Of a stretch of DNA of 64,000 nt, positions 8,460 to 19,484 are shown one piece after another. The first letter of the stretch is position 1. Every line of letters starts with the position of its first letter. The notes beneath the pieces are model-generated. The model had not been told where the DNA came from and did no database searches. It saw nothing but the letters and a program-made list of their open reading frames with translations. Both the position numbers and the translations under genes were made by a program. Origin of the DNA: Cellulosimicrobium sp. CUA-896 (lineage in GTDB: Bacteria > Actinomycetota > Actinomycetes > Actinomycetales > Cellulomonadaceae); the NCBI RefSeq assembly GCF_001942335.1, contig NZ_MKKH01000002.1, forward strand, positions 1 through 64,000. The letters run 5' to 3'.

Positions 8460-8478
8460 GCCCCGGGGTGCCCGGGGC
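8460..8478 (+). other. Hairpin between cebG and bglA
   Basis: GCCCCGGG and CCCGGGGC flank a 3-base loop 6 bases after the cebG stop. It may act as a weak terminator or message stabiliser before bglA. There is no T tract. Confidence 0.35.
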
Positions 8479-8547
8479 GGCCGCGCTCGTGCCCGGCCGC
8501 CCCCGCCCGACCATGCCACCGCACCACCTTCGAAGGACAATCGACCC

Positions 8548-10091
8548 ATGAGCATCTTCGTCCCGTCCACGCCGCTCGCGCCGAACCCCGAGACCGCCAC
8601 CGGTCGCGTGGAGATGCCGCGAGGCTTCCTGTGGGGTGCCGCCACCGCGGCGTTCCAGGTGGAGGGCGCGGGGCACACCGACGGCCGCACGGACTCGATC
8701 TGGGACACGTTCTGCCGCGTCCCGGGCGCGGTCGTGAACGGCGACGACGGCGAGGTCGCCTGCGACCACTACCACCGGTACCGCGACGACGTCGCCCTGA
8801 TGCGCGAGCTGAACCTCGGGGCGTACCGCTTCTCCAGCTCGTGGGCGCGCGTGCGGCCCGACGGCGGCGCGGTGAACCCGGCCGGCGTCGCGTTCTACGA
8901 CCGGCTCGTCGACGAGCTTCTCGCGGCCGAGATCCTGCCGTGGATCACGCTCTACCACTGGGACCTGCCCCAGGCGCTCGAGGAGAAGGGCGGGTGGACG
9001 AACCGCGACACCGCGTTCCGGTTCGCCGACTACGCGGTGTCGATGCACGAGGCGCTCGGCGACCGCGTGGGCGTGTGGACCACGCTCAACGAGCCGTGGT
9101 GCTCGGCGTTCCTCGGCTACACCGCGGGCGTGCACGCGCCCGGCCGGCAGTCGCGCGAGGACGGCCTCGCCGCCGCCCACCACCTGCTCCTCGGGCACGG
9201 GCTCGCCGTGCAGGCGCTGCGCGAGCGCGCCCCGCAGGCGAACCTCGGCATCACGCTGAACTTCACGGTGTCCGACCCGGTCGACCCCGCCGACCCGGCC
9301 GACGTCGACGCGGCGCGCCGGATCGACGGGCAGTTCAACCGGATCTTCCTCGACCCGCTGCTGCGGGGCGAATACCCGCAGGACGTCCTGGACGACGTCG
9401 CGCCATACGGCCTGCTCGACCACGTGCGGGACGGCGACCTCGAGATCGTCTCCACCCCGATCGACACGCTCGGCGTGAACTACTACAACGGCGGCGCCGT
9501 CACCGGCCACGCCCCGGCACCGACCGAGGACGAGGCCGGGGGTACCGACGGCGGCACGCGCCCGGAGGGCGTGCGCGAGGGCGAGGGCGACGACGCGCCC
9601 GTGCGCGCGACGTCGTCCCCGTACCCGGCCGCCGACGACGCCCACGGCCGCTCGCGCGGCCTGCCCACCACGGACATGGGCTGGGAGGTGCAGCCGGAGG
9701 GGCTGACCCGGCTCCTCACGCGCTGCAGGAGGACTACACCGGGCCGCGCGGCATGGCCATGTACGTCACCGAGAACGGCGCGGCCTACCCCGACGCGGTG
9801 GCGGCGGACGGCTCGGTCGACGACCAGGACCGGCTCGCCTTCCTCGACGCGCACCTGCGGGCGACGAAGGACGCGATCGACGCCGGCGCGGACGTGCGGG
9901 GCTACTTCGCGTGGTCGCTCATGGACAACTTCGAGTGGGCGCTCGGGTACACGAAGCGCTTCGGGATCGTCCGGGTCGACTACGCGACGCAGGAGCGGAC
10001 CGTCAAGGCCAGCGGGCGCTGGTACGCGCAGGTCGCGCGCGACAACGTCGTGCCGGCCCGTGACGGCGCGCAGGACGACGCCGCGCGCTGA
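8548..10091 (+). CDS. GH1 beta-glucosidase (frameshifted)
   Basis: This glycoside hydrolase family 1 enzyme would release glucose from imported cellobiose or other beta-glucosides in the cytoplasm. The N-terminal [16 protein letters not shown] motif, TLNEPW with acid/base Glu182, and YVTENGAA with the nucleophile Glu are all present. So is the C-terminal [16 protein letters not shown]. The frame breaks near 9721, where the family needs LLTRLQEDYTG; one missing base in CGCTGCAG explains it. As given, the first frame runs on into the LacI gene, an artificial fusion. It is the last gene of the ceb operon, 94 bases after cebG. Confidence 0.88.
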
Positions 10092-10224
10092 TGAGCACCG
10101 CGACACCGCCGGTCCCCGTGCCCCACCGGTCGAGGCGGCCGTCGCCGCGGCCCCGGGGGCAGCGGGCCGGGACCGGTGCGCGCGATGCCGGGCGGGCAGG
10201 AACGGGTGGGGCGATACTGGGAGG

Positions 10225-11241
10225 ATGACCATCCCGAGCCCCGCACCCACCCTGGACGAGGTCGCCCAGGCGGCGGGTGTCTCGCGCTCGACCGCGTCCC
10301 GCGCGATCAACGGCGGGCTGCGCGTCTCGCCCGAGGCGCAGGCGGCCGTGGACGCGGCCGTCGCGACGCTCGGCTACACGCCCAACCGCGCGGCGCGCTC
10401 CCTCGTCACGCGGCGTACGGACTCGATCGCGCTCGTCGTGCCGGAGCCGGACGAGCGCATCCTCACGGACCCGTTCCTCGCGGGGACGATGCGCGGCGTC
10501 AGCGCGGCCCTCGTGGGCACGGACCTGCAGCTCGTGCTGCTGTTCGCCCGGCCGGACGAGAAGCCGGGCCGGATCGTGCGCTACCTGCGCAGCGGGCACG
10601 TGGACGGGGCGATCGTCGCCTCGCACCACCGGGACGACGAGCTCGAGGACGCGCTGCTCGCGACGCGCCTGCCCGCCGTCTTCGTCGGCCGCCCGTTCCA
10701 TCCGACGCCGGACCTGCTGTACGTCGACGTGGACAACGTCGAGGGCGGCCGGCTCGCCGCCCGCCGCCTCGTCGACGCGGGGTGCCGGCGGGTCGCGACG
10801 ATCGCGGGACCGCAGGACATGACGGCGGGCGTCGACCGGCTCGCTGGCTGGCGCGAGGTGCTCGAGGAGGCGGGCCTGCCCCACGACGCGGTGGCCGTGG
10901 GCGACTTCGCCGTCTCGGGCGGTGCCGCGGCGATGGAAACCATCCTCGCCGAGCACCCCGACGTGGACGGGCTGTTCGCCGCGTCCGACCTCATGGCCGA
11001 GGGCGCGATGCGCGTCCTGGCGCAGCACGGCCGCCGCGTGCCGGGCGACGTCGCCGTCGTCGGGTTCGACGACCTCGCGACCGCCGCGACGTCGTCTCCC
11101 CCGCTGACGACCGTGCAGAACCCGATGATCGAGATGGTGCGCGACGCGACCGACATGCTGCTCGACCTCGTCGCGCACGGCCGCGCCGACGTCACCTCCC
11201 GCGTGCTCGCGCCCCGGCTCGTCGAGCGCGACTCGGTCTGA
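10225..11241 (+). CDS. cebR: LacI-family repressor, CebR-like
   Basis: The 338-residue protein has a LacI helix-turn-helix (TLDEVAQAAGVSRSTASRAI, residues 9-28) with the hinge NRAARSLVTRRT, then a periplasmic-binding-protein-like sensor domain ending VVGFDDLATAATSSPPLTTV. Its place at the end of the ceb genes and the two TGG-AGCGCT-CCA sites upstream of cebE point to a cello-oligosaccharide-responsive repressor. The ATG follows GGGAGG closely. The inducer is inferred from family precedent only. Confidence 0.88.
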   Translation: MTIPSPAPTLDEVAQAAGVSRSTASRAINGGLRVSPEAQAAVDAAVATLGYTPNRAARSLVTRRTDSIALVVPEPDERILTDPFLAGTMRGVSAALVGTDLQLVLLFARPDEKPGRIVRYLRSGHVDGAIVASHHRDDELEDALLATRLPAVFVGRPFHPTPDLLYVDVDNVEGGRLAARRLVDAGCRRVATIAGPQDMTAGVDRLAGWREVLEEAGLPHDAVAVGDFAVSGGAAAMETILAEHPDVDGLFAASDLMAEGAMRVLAQHGRRVPGDVAVVGFDDLATAATSSPPLTTVQNPMIEMVRDATDMLLDLVAHGRADVTSRVLAPRLVERDSV

Positions 11242-11293
11242 GCCCCTCCCTGGCAGCTCGGCACCGGCCCGGCGGCTCGGCGCCGGCGCACGG

Positions 11294-14200
11294 TCAGCGG
11301 CGCACGTGCCCGTACCGGTGGGTCGTGCGGCTCACGGCCTGCTCGTGCAGGACGGCGAGCAGCTCGCGCCGCCCGCTCGCGACGACCTCGTGGTCGAGGA
11401 CCGTCACGTCCCCCACCCGCTCGGCCGCGGCCTCGAGGAGCCCCGGCGAGGAGCCGACGACCCGGACCCGGCCGCGGACCCGGCCGTCGCGCACGCGCGC
11501 GGCGAGCTCGGCGTCGTCGACGGTCTCCGGGTCCTCGCCGGCGGCCCCGGCGACCGCGCGCAGCCCGGCGGGAGCACCCGGTGCCGGCACGACGACGACC
11601 GGCACGCCCGCCGTGCGCGCCGCGTGCAGGACGCGCTCGACCTCGACGGGTCGCGCGTCGGCGCCCGCGCGCACGGTGAGCAGGTCGACCGGCCGGTAGC
11701 GGAAGACGTTCGCCTCCGCGTGCAGCCCGGACGGGTCGTGCTCGCGCGAGAACTCCCGCTCCCACCACCGGGCGTCGTCGGCCCGCGCCCACGCGAGCCA
11801 CTGCTCGGGCGAGGTGTCGCGCGCGGGCGGGCCGTCGCCGTCGGGCCGCGCGCCCGCGTCGGCGGCGTCCCCGGCGGCGGCCGCGTCCCCGCCACCGGCC
11901 ACCACGTCGTCGCGCCACCGCCCGAGCTGCGCCACGTAGCTCGGGCCGCCGGCCTTGGAGCCCGGTCCGACCACGGACTGCTTCCACCCGCCGAAGGACT
12001 GCCGCTGCACGATCGCGCCGGTGATGTGGCGGTTGACGTAGCGTTGCCGACCTCGACGGCGTCGAGCCAGCGCGCCACCTCGTCGTCGTCGAGGCTGTGG
12101 ATGCCGCCGGTGAGACCGAACGGCACGGCGTTCTGGAGCGCGACCGCCTCGTCGAGCGTCGCCGCGGTCATGATCCCGAGCACGGGGCCGAAGTACTCGG
12201 TGAGGTGGAACGCCGAGCCGGGGCGCACGCCCTCCTTGAGGCCCGGGCTCCACAGGCGACCGGTGCCGTCCGGCCCGGCGTCGAGGCAGCGCGGCTCGAC
12301 GAGCCACGACTCGCCCTCCTCGAGCGTCGTCAGCGCGCGCAGCAGCTTGCCCGACGCCGGCTCGGTGAGCGGCCCCATGGTCGTGGACAGGTCCGTCGCC
12401 GGCCCGACCGCGAGCGAGCGCACCGCGTCGACCAGCTGGCGCCGCACGCGCCGGCCGGTCTCCGTGCGCGGGTCGCCCGCCGGCCCGACGAGGATCAGCA
12501 GCGACGCCGCGGAGCACTTCTGGCCCGCGTGGCCGAACGCCGAGCGCACGGCGTCCGCGACGGCGAGGTCGAGGTCGGCCGAGGGCGTCACGACGAGCGC
12601 GTTCTTGCCCGAGGTCTCGGCGAGGACCGGCCGCTCTGGCCGCCAGCGCGCGAACAGCTGCGCCGTCTCGATGGACCCGGTGAGCACGACGCGCGCGACG
12701 CCCTCGTGCGTGACGAGGTGGCGGCCGCGGTCGTCGTCGGGCACGCGCACGTACTGCACGACGTCGGTGACCTCGACGCCGGCGTCCGCGAGGGGGCGCA
12801 GGCCCTCGGCGTCCGCCGCGGCCGCGTCGCGCAGCCCGGCGTGCACCGCGTCGACCGCGACCTCGAGGCAGCGCGGGGTCGGCGGCGCGGGCTTGGCGAC
12901 GACGGCCGAGCCCGCCGCGAGCGCCGCGAGCACCCCGCCGACGGGAATCGCGACGGGGAAGTTCCAGGGCGGGGTGACGAGCGTGACGCCGTCGGGCTCG
13001 AAGCGCGCCCCTGGCACAGCGCCCGGGGCGAGGTCGTCGGCGCGGTCGGCGTAGTAGCGCGCGAAGTCGACGGCCTCGCTGACCTCGGGGTCGGCCTCCG
13101 CGACGGTCTTGCCGGGCTCGTGCACCATGGCGGCGACGAGGTCGGTGCGCGCTTCCTCGAGCCGGCGGGCGACGGCGCGCAGCACCCGGCCGCGGGCGAC
13201 CGGCGCGACCTGCGCCCACGCCGCGGTGGCGCGCCCGGCGCGCGCGACGACGTCGTCCACGTCCGCGGTGGAGGCGAGCTCGGGCGTGCGGACGGGGACG
13301 TACCCGCTGTCCGGGCCGGTGACGCGGCGCGCCCACGCGCGGTGGGCGGCGACGGCGGGGTCGGTGTCGGCGGCGTTGGCGAACCCGTGGTCGTCGACCG
13401 ATCGGCTCCCGGACCGGTCGCCGACCCGGGGTTCGTCCGCTGCCGGCGACGTGGTCGGGGCGGTCGCCGGGAGGTCGGTGCGTGCCCGACGCCGCGGGGT
13501 CACGTCCTCCTCGGCGTACCGGACCCCGTGCCGCACGGAGGCGCGGAAGGCGTCCTCCTGGCGCTGCATGGCGGTGCGGCCGTCGCCCGCGAACATCGCG
13601 TGCAGGAAGTTCTGCTCGGCGGCGTTCTCCTCGAGGCGGCGCACGAGGTAGGAGATCGCGACGTCGAAGTCCTCGTCGCGCACCACGGGCGTGTAGAGCA
13701 CGACGCGACCGCCGCGACCGGCGTGCGGCCCGTCGGCGGCGCGGTCGCGCGCGACCTCGTCGCGCACGGCGCGCGCCTCGCCGGGCGCCATGCCCTGGAG
13801 CATCTCGACGTCGAGCGCGTGGCTCACGCCACGGGCCCGGCCGAGGAGCACGGCGAGCGCGACGTGGAAGAGGTTGTGGCTCGCGACGCCGATCCGGACC
13901 GCGTCGGTGCGGGGCGCGCGCAGCGCGTGGTCGAGCAGGCGCACGTAGTTCGCGTCGACGTCGGGCTTCGTCGGGTACGGCGCCCGCGGCCAGCCGTGCA
14001 CCTCGGCCTCGACCGCCTCCATCGCGAGGTTCGCGCCCTTGACGAGCCGGACCTTGACCGGCGCCCCGCCGGCCGCGACACGTTCGGCGGCGAACGCGGT
14101 GAGCTCGTCGAGCGCGCCGAGCGCGTCCGGGAGGTACGCCTGGAGCACGATCCCGGCCTCGAGCCCGCGGAGCTCGTCGTGCGCGAGGACGGCGCGGAAG

Positions 14201-14988
14201 ACCTCGGTGGTGAGCGCGAGGTCGCGGTACTCCTCCATGTCGAGGTTGAGGAACACGCCGTGGTCGCGTGCCGCGCGGTACAGCGGCAGGAGCCGCTCGA
14301 CGACGCGGTCGCGCGACCCCTCGAGGTCCCACGTGACGAGCTGCGACGCGACCGAGGACACCTTGACCGAGACGTAGTCGACGTCGGGCCGCTCGACCAG
14401 CGCGATCGTCCGCTCGAGCCGCGCGCGGGCCTCGTCCTCGCCGAGCACCGCCTCGCCGAGCAGGTTGACGTTGAGCGCGTAGCCCTCGGCCCGCGTCCGG
14501 GCGAGGTGCGCGCCGAGCCCGGCACCGGCGTCGGCCACGAGGTGCCCGACGAGCTGGCGCAGGCGCACGCGCGCGGCCGGCACGACCACGCGCGGCAGCA
14601 CGGGAGCGACCCCCGCGCCGACGCGCAGGAGCGCGCGGTCGACCGGGCCGAGGAACGAGCCCGCGCGTCCCGCGAGGCCGCCGAGCCGGCCGAGGGCGCG
14701 CGCGGCCACGTGCGGGTCCTGGGGGCGGGCGACGTCGTCGACGAACCGCACGGCGAGCTCCAGCCCCGCCGGGTCGGAGACGAGGGAGCCGAGCCGCTCC
14801 GCCGTACGGCGCTCCCGGGACTGCGCACGCCCGCTTCCCGCGCCGTCGCTCGCGGCGAGCCAGCGGCGCGCGAGGTCGGCGGCCTCGTCGACGAGGTCCT
14901 CGTCGACGAGGTCCTCGGGGACGGGGTGCGTCTCGGTGGCGGCGGCTCCGGGGGTGGGGAGAGGCCGCGCGGTGGCGTCGTCGCTCAT
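11294..14988 (-). CDS. putA: Bifunctional proline dehydrogenase / P5C dehydrogenase (frameshifted)
   Basis: This protein of about 1,230 residues oxidises proline to glutamate. The N-terminal PRODH barrel (roughly 150-470) has LNLDMEEYRDL, YLPDALG and MLQGMAPGE. The aldehyde dehydrogenase half (roughly 590-1060) has TPPWNFPVAIP, LTGSIETAQ and the catalytic Cys in GHAGQKCSAASLL (around residue 825). A C-terminal extension of more than 100 residues follows, as in other actinobacterial PutA proteins. The frame breaks near 12043 (VGNA to YVNRHITGAIVQRQSFGG); one lost base restores it. A PAS-AraC gene is divergent 52 bases away and is the likely regulator. Confidence 0.93.
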
Positions 14989-15040
14989 CCCCCCAGCGTG
15001 CCTCGCCGCGCGCGACCTGTCTTGTACGATCCGGGTCGAC

Positions 15041-15793
15041 ATGGCAGCCGTTCGCGACAACTCGTGGCCCGAGGCCGAGGCGCTGCTCGCGGCGCTCAGC
15101 CCCGCGATGGTGGCCCTCATGGACGAGCTGCCCGGCACGATGTTCTGCGCGAAGGACGTCACGGGGCGGTACGTCGCGGTCAACCCGGTGTTCGTGGCAC
15201 GCACCACGGAGCGCTCGCGCCGGGCCGTGGTCGGGCGACGCGCCGGCGACCTCTTCGTCCCCCAGCTCGCGGAGCGCTACGAGCAGCAGGACGCGGAGGT
15301 GCTGCGCACCGGCCGGCCGCTGCGCGGGGAGCTCGAGCGCATCCGGCGCCTCGGGGGCACGGCGGGCTGGTTCCTCACGGCGAAGCTCCCCGTGCACGAC
15401 GACGCGGGCCGCCTCCTCGGGCTCGTGTCCGTGTCGCACGACCTGCGGGCCGGCGAGGCCGACGACGCGACGATGGCGTCGGTGTCCGCGCTCGTCGCGG
15501 CGCTCGAGGCCGACCCCGCGGCGCGGTGGACGACGGGACTGCTCGCGGACGCCGCCGGCTGCTCGTCCGCGACGCTCGAGCGGCGCGTGCGCCGCGTGTA
15601 CGGCGTCACCCCGCGCCAGCTCGTGCTGCGCACGCGGGTGGACCGCGCGACCCGGCTGCTCGCCGCGGGCGAGGGCACGCTCGCGCACGTGGCGGCGGCG
15701 TCGGGGTTCTACGACCAGCCGTCGTTCACGCGCACGTTCGCGCGCCTGACCGGCGAGACGCCGGCGCAGTACCGCCGTCGCACCGCCCGCTGA
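15041..15793 (+). CDS. PAS-AraC family regulator, likely of putA
   Basis: The 250-residue protein has an N-terminal PAS domain (about 20-135; GTMFCAKDVTGRYVAVNPVF) and a C-terminal AraC helix-turn-helix pair (about 165-247; SGFYDQPSFTRTFARLTGETPAQYRRR). The same layout controls amino-acid catabolism in other actinobacteria, and the gene sits back to back with putA. Only 10 bases separate a TACGAT box (15025-15030) from the ATG and no ribosome binding site is visible, so the leader is very short or absent. Cys36 in the PAS domain is a possible sensing residue, which is speculation. Confidence 0.8.
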   Translation: MAAVRDNSWPEAEALLAALSPAMVALMDELPGTMFCAKDVTGRYVAVNPVFVARTTERSRRAVVGRRAGDLFVPQLAERYEQQDAEVLRTGRPLRGELERIRRLGGTAGWFLTAKLPVHDDAGRLLGLVSVSHDLRAGEADDATMASVSALVAALEADPAARWTTGLLADAAGCSSATLERRVRRVYGVTPRQLVLRTRVDRATRLLAAGEGTLAHVAAASGFYDQPSFTRTFARLTGETPAQYRRRTAR

Positions 15794-15873
15794 GCCTCCC
15801 GCGCCGCCCGCAGCACGGACCGACGGGGTCCACCGGTGGCGAGGGTCGGCGTCGGGCACGAAGACTGGTGCCC

Positions 15874-16680
15874 ATGACCACTGCACCCGGAACCCCCGGA
15901 CCCGACACCTCCGGCATCCCCACCGCGACGCTCCCCGGCGGCGCCATCCCGCTGCTCGGCATCGGCACGTGGCAGTCCGAGGGCGACGACTGCTACCGCG
16001 CCGTGCGGCACGCGCTCGACGTCGGCTACCGCCACGTCGACACCGCGACCGGCTACGGCAACGAGTCGCAGGTGGGACGCGCTCTCGCCGACTCGGGCGT
16101 CGACCGCGACGACGTGTTCGTCACGACGAAGCTCCCGCCGGACGCGGCGGGCAAGGAGCGCGAGACGCTCGAGGCCTCGCTGCGCGACCTCGGCACCGAC
16201 CACGTCGACCTCTGGCTCATCCACTGGCCGCCGTCCGGCGAGGCGTCCCCGTGGGTGTGGGAGCGGTTCGTCGAGCTGCGCGACGAGGGCAAGGTCCGCT
16301 CGATCGGCGTGAGCAACTACTCCGTCGAGCAGGTCGACATCCTCTCCGAGCAGGTCGGCGAGACGCCCGCGGTGGACCAGATCCCGTGGAGCCCCGCGGA
16401 CTACGACGCGAAGACCGCGTCCGAGCTCGCGCGGCGCGGCGTCGTGCTCGAGGGGTACAGCCCGTTCAAGCGCACCGACCTCGACGCGCCCGTGCTCGCC
16501 GAGGTCGCGTCCGCACACGGGGTCACCCCGACGCAGGTCGTGCTGCGCTGGCACCTCGACCACGGCTTCGTCGTCATCCCCAAGTCGGTGACGCCCTCGC
16601 GCATCGAGGAGAACTTCCGCGTCACGGGGTTCTCCCTCACCGAGGACGAGCGCGCGGCGGTCGACGGCCTCGCCGGCTGA
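15874..16680 (+). CDS. Aldo/keto reductase
   Basis: The 268-residue NADPH-dependent reductase belongs to the short prokaryotic AKR5 type (2,5-diketogluconate reductase-like). The catalytic tetrad is visible in order: Asp and Tyr in HVDTATGYGNE, Lys in VTTKLPP, His in WLIHWPP. The cofactor-binding VIPKSVTPSRIEENF lies near the C-terminus. The true substrate cannot be told. It stands alone between putA's regulator and the dehydrogenase gene and ends before a strong terminator. Confidence 0.9.
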   Translation: MTTAPGTPGPDTSGIPTATLPGGAIPLLGIGTWQSEGDDCYRAVRHALDVGYRHVDTATGYGNESQVGRALADSGVDRDDVFVTTKLPPDAAGKERETLEASLRDLGTDHVDLWLIHWPPSGEASPWVWERFVELRDEGKVRSIGVSNYSVEQVDILSEQVGETPAVDQIPWSPADYDAKTASELARRGVVLEGYSPFKRTDLDAPVLAEVASAHGVTPTQVVLRWHLDHGFVVIPKSVTPSRIEENFRVTGFSLTEDERAAVDGLAG

Positions 16681-16697
16681 CGACGGTTCCTCCCGCC

Positions 16698-16733
16698 GGT
16701 CCGCGGGGCGCGCCGCTGCGCGCCCCGCGGACC
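16698..16733 (+). terminator. Strong GC hairpin terminator
   Basis: A perfect 15-base stem (GGTCCGCGGGGCGCG with its complement at 16719-16733) closes a 6-base loop, 17 bases after the aldo/keto reductase stop. No T tract follows, as is usual in actinobacteria. Confidence 0.75.
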
Positions 16734-16800
16734 GCGGTACGTTGTGGTCCGGGCACGGCACACCCCCGCCGCGCCCGGACCACCTCGGACCGGAGGACCC

Positions 16801-18164
16801 GTGACGACGACGTCAGCACCCCAGACGACCCCACCCACCCCGACCGACGCGAGCACCCCGGCGCCTACCGACGCGACCGCCCCAGCGCCTGCCGACGCGA
16901 TGCCCGTCGGCCGCGAGCCGGACCCCGGCTCACCGCTCGCCACCGCGCACGCCCAGCTCGCCGGTGCCGCCGCGTTCCTCGGCTACGACGACGGCCTGCA
17001 CCGCATGCTCGCGACCCCGCGCCGCGAGGTGCACGTCGCCGTGCCGCTGCGCCGCGACGACGGCACGACCGTGCTCTTCCACGGCTACCGCGTGCAGCAC
17101 AACGTCTCGCGCGGCCCCGGCAAGGGCGGCCTGCGCTACGCCCCCTCGGTCGACATCGACGAGGTCCGGGCGCTCGCCATGTGGATGACCTGGAAGTGCG
17201 CCGTCGTCGACCTGCCCTACGGCGGGGCGAAGGGCGGCGTGGCGATCGACCCGCGCGCGCACACCGACGCCGAGCTCGAGCGCGTCACCCGCCGCTACAC
17301 GTCCGAGATCATGCCGGTCGTCGGCCCGGAGCGGGACATCATGGCGCCCGACATGGGGACCGACGAGCGCACCATGGCCTGGGTCATGGACACGTACTCG
17401 GTCAACCAGGGCTACACGATCCCCGCCGTCGTGACGGGCAAGCCCATCACCGTGGGCGGATCGCTCGGCCGCACGACGCGACGTCCGCCGGCGTCGTGCA
17501 CGTCACCGCCGCCGCGCTCGCCGAGGCGGGTGCCGACCTGTCGGAGGTGACCGTCGCCATCCAGGGCTTCGGGAAGGTCGGGTCCCACGCGGCGGCGATC
17601 TTCGCGGCGCGCGGGGCGCGGGTCGTCGCCGTCTCCGACCAGTACGGCGGGGTCCGCGACCCGGGCGGCCTCGACGTGCGCGGCCTGCTCGAGCACGCGG
17701 AGCGCACGGGCAGCGTCGTGGGCTTCGAGCGCGCCGAGCCGATCGCGAACGACGACCTCCTCGCGCTCGACGTGGACGTCCTCGTCCCGGCCGCGGTCGG
17801 CGGCGTGCTCGACGGCGCGTCCGCCGCGCGCGTGCGGGCCCGGTGGGTCGTCGAGGGAGCGAACGGGCCGACGACCGCCGACGGCGACCGCGTCCTGGCC
17901 GAGCGCGGCGTGACCGTGGTGCCGGACGTCGTCGCCAACGCGGGCGGCGTCGTCGTGTCGTACTTCGAGTGGGTCCAGGCCAACCAGGCCTACTGGTGGA
18001 CCGCGCAGGAGATCGACGAGAAGCTCGAGCACCGCATGCAGCACGCGTACGACGAGGTGTCGGGCCTCGCGCGCCGCGAGGGGCTGAGCCTGCGCGACGC
18101 CGCGCTGGTCATCGGCGTGCAGCGCGTCGCGGAGGCCCACCAGATCCGGGGCCTGTACCCCTGA
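16801..18164 (+). CDS. Glu/Leu/Phe/Val dehydrogenase (frameshifted)
   Basis: This enzyme reversibly deaminates an amino acid with NAD(P). The substrate-binding motifs [18 protein letters not shown] and [16 protein letters not shown] are present, and the Rossmann fingerprint [10 protein letters not shown] follows. PYGGAKGG and the length favour glutamate over leucine, but specificity is not settled. The frame breaks near 17479: GSLGRTT must continue ATSAGVVHV, which one added base allows. Start GTG 16801 follows CGGAGGA; the first 35 residues are a Thr/Pro/Ala-rich repeat with no known function. PutA upstream makes glutamate, so a role in moving that nitrogen is plausible. Confidence 0.9.
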
Positions 18165-18243
18165 GCCACCGCTGACCCACGTCCCCGGCAGCATCACCGC
18201 GTCCAACCGAGCGAGCGGCCGTGCGCACGGGCACCCTGGTGCC

Positions 18244-18594
18244 ATGACGAAGGACGTGCACGAGGACGCGGACCAGATCCGGCACGACTTCTCCGAGGCC
18301 GTCACCATGACGGCCTCGGAGCTCGAGTCGTGGCTCGAGACCGACGAGTCGCGGTCGGTGGGGCAGAAGTCGTCGGACGGGTCGGAGAGCACCGGCCACG
18401 CGTCCGGCCGGCGGATCGTCGAGCTGCTGCGCACGAAGAAGGACGACCTGAGCGAGTCGGACCTTGAGCACATGCGGAAGGTCACCGGCTACGTCGCCCG
18501 GCACTCCGCCCAGCGGCCCGACGGCGACGTCCGCGACACCGCGTGGCGGTACTCCCTCATGAACTGGGGTCACGACCCGCTCGCGACGGACTGA
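18244..18594 (+). CDS. DUF3140 protein
   Basis: The 116-residue acidic protein matches DUF3140, a small family common in actinobacteria and of unknown function. The hallmark C-terminus (KVTGYVARHSAQRPDG, WRYSLMNWGHDPL) is intact, as is the helical middle with SGRRIVELLRTKKDDL. The gene stands alone between the amino-acid dehydrogenase and the convergent TspO-like gene. A CACCCT box ends 6 bases before the ATG and there is no clear ribosome binding site. Confidence 0.88.
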   Translation: MTKDVHEDADQIRHDFSEAVTMTASELESWLETDESRSVGQKSSDGSESTGHASGRRIVELLRTKKDDLSESDLEHMRKVTGYVARHSAQRPDGDVRDTAWRYSLMNWGHDPLATD

Positions 18595-18636
18595 ACGCCC
18601 CGCGGCACCGAGACGCCCGGCTGCGTCCGAGCGTGC

Positions 18637-19467
18637 TCAGGCGCTCCGACGGCGCAGGACGGCGACGAGGCCGGCCGTGAGCGCGACCGCCGACGCCGCC
18701 GCGGCCGCCCACGCGACCGTCGTGTCCTCGAGCGGACCGGCGAACCGCCCCACCGCGACCCAGGCCAGCCCCCACGACATCGCGAGCGCGATCCCGAGCG
18801 CCACGCCGCGACGCCGGCCCGCGAAGGCGGCCCACGCGACGGACAGCGCGGCCGCGAGCGCCACGACGACGACGCCCCAGCCGGTCGCGCCGAGACCGAG
18901 GCCGCCCACCCCGGCGTCCGCGAGCACCGCGGCGACGTTCGCGAGCGTCGCGACGCTCACCCAGCCCGTGTACAGCCCGACGGTGCCGTCGAGCACGACG
19001 GCCTGCGCCGCGCCGTCGGGCACCGACCGCACGAGTCGCACGACGAGGACCGCGAGCACGGCGAGCAGCGCGGCGATCACGACGACGCTCGCGACGAGCC
19101 AGCCCGCCTGCACGACGCCGATCCAGGCGGCGTTGAGCACCATCGAAGCGAGCACCCACCACGCCGTGGCCCGCAGGCGGGGCGTCGCGGCGTGCCGCGG
19201 CAGCACCTGGTACACCGCGAACGCGAAGAGCCCCAGGTAGATGACCGACCAGATGCGGAAGGCCGGGTTGTCGGGGGCCACGGGGGTGGCCGTCGCGGAC
19301 AGCGCTCCCCCGGCGGTCTGCTCGACGGCGGTGCCGCCGAACGCGCCGGCGCCGTAGGCGGCGGCGCCGGCGGCGACGAGCGAGCCGATCAGGACCACGA
19401 CCTGCCGGACGCGGTCGCCCGACGTCGGCGGGACGGCGAGGTGCGGGGAGGCGGCTGCGGTCGTCAT
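18637..19467 (-). CDS. TspO/MBR-like tryptophan-rich membrane protein
   Basis: The 276-residue protein has about seven hydrophobic segments and the family signature PDNPAFRIWSVIYLGLFAF near residues 64-82. It is longer than the classical five-helix TspO and belongs to the larger tryptophan-rich sensory group found in actinobacteria. TspO proteins bind porphyrins and tune tetrapyrrole-related responses. Here the gene follows hemQ on the same strand after 83 bases that contain a perfect palindrome, so a link to haem synthesis is a reasonable inference. Start ATG 19467 gives a normal short N-terminus. Confidence 0.72.
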   Translation of the reverse strand: MTTAAASPHLAVPPTSGDRVRQVVVLIGSLVAAGAAAYGAGAFGGTAVEQTAGGALSATATPVAPDNPAFRIWSVIYLGLFAFAVYQVLPRHAATPRLRATAWWVLASMVLNAAWIGVVQAGWLVASVVVIAALLAVLAVLVVRLVRSVPDGAAQAVVLDGTVGLYTGWVSVATLANVAAVLADAGVGGLGLGATGWGVVVVALAAALSVAWAAFAGRRRGVALGIALAMSWGLAWVAVGRFAGPLEDTTVAWAAAAASAVALTAGLVAVLRRRSA

Positions 19468-19484
19468 GCCCCCACCATGACATC

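Noticed and set aside
8548..11241. A single 897-codon open frame reading from the beta-glucosidase into the LacI regulator
   Set aside because: The junction codes for low-quality sequence, while the missing half of the GH1 domain (nucleophile motif included) lies in the next frame. A one-base loss near 9721 explains the apparent fusion.
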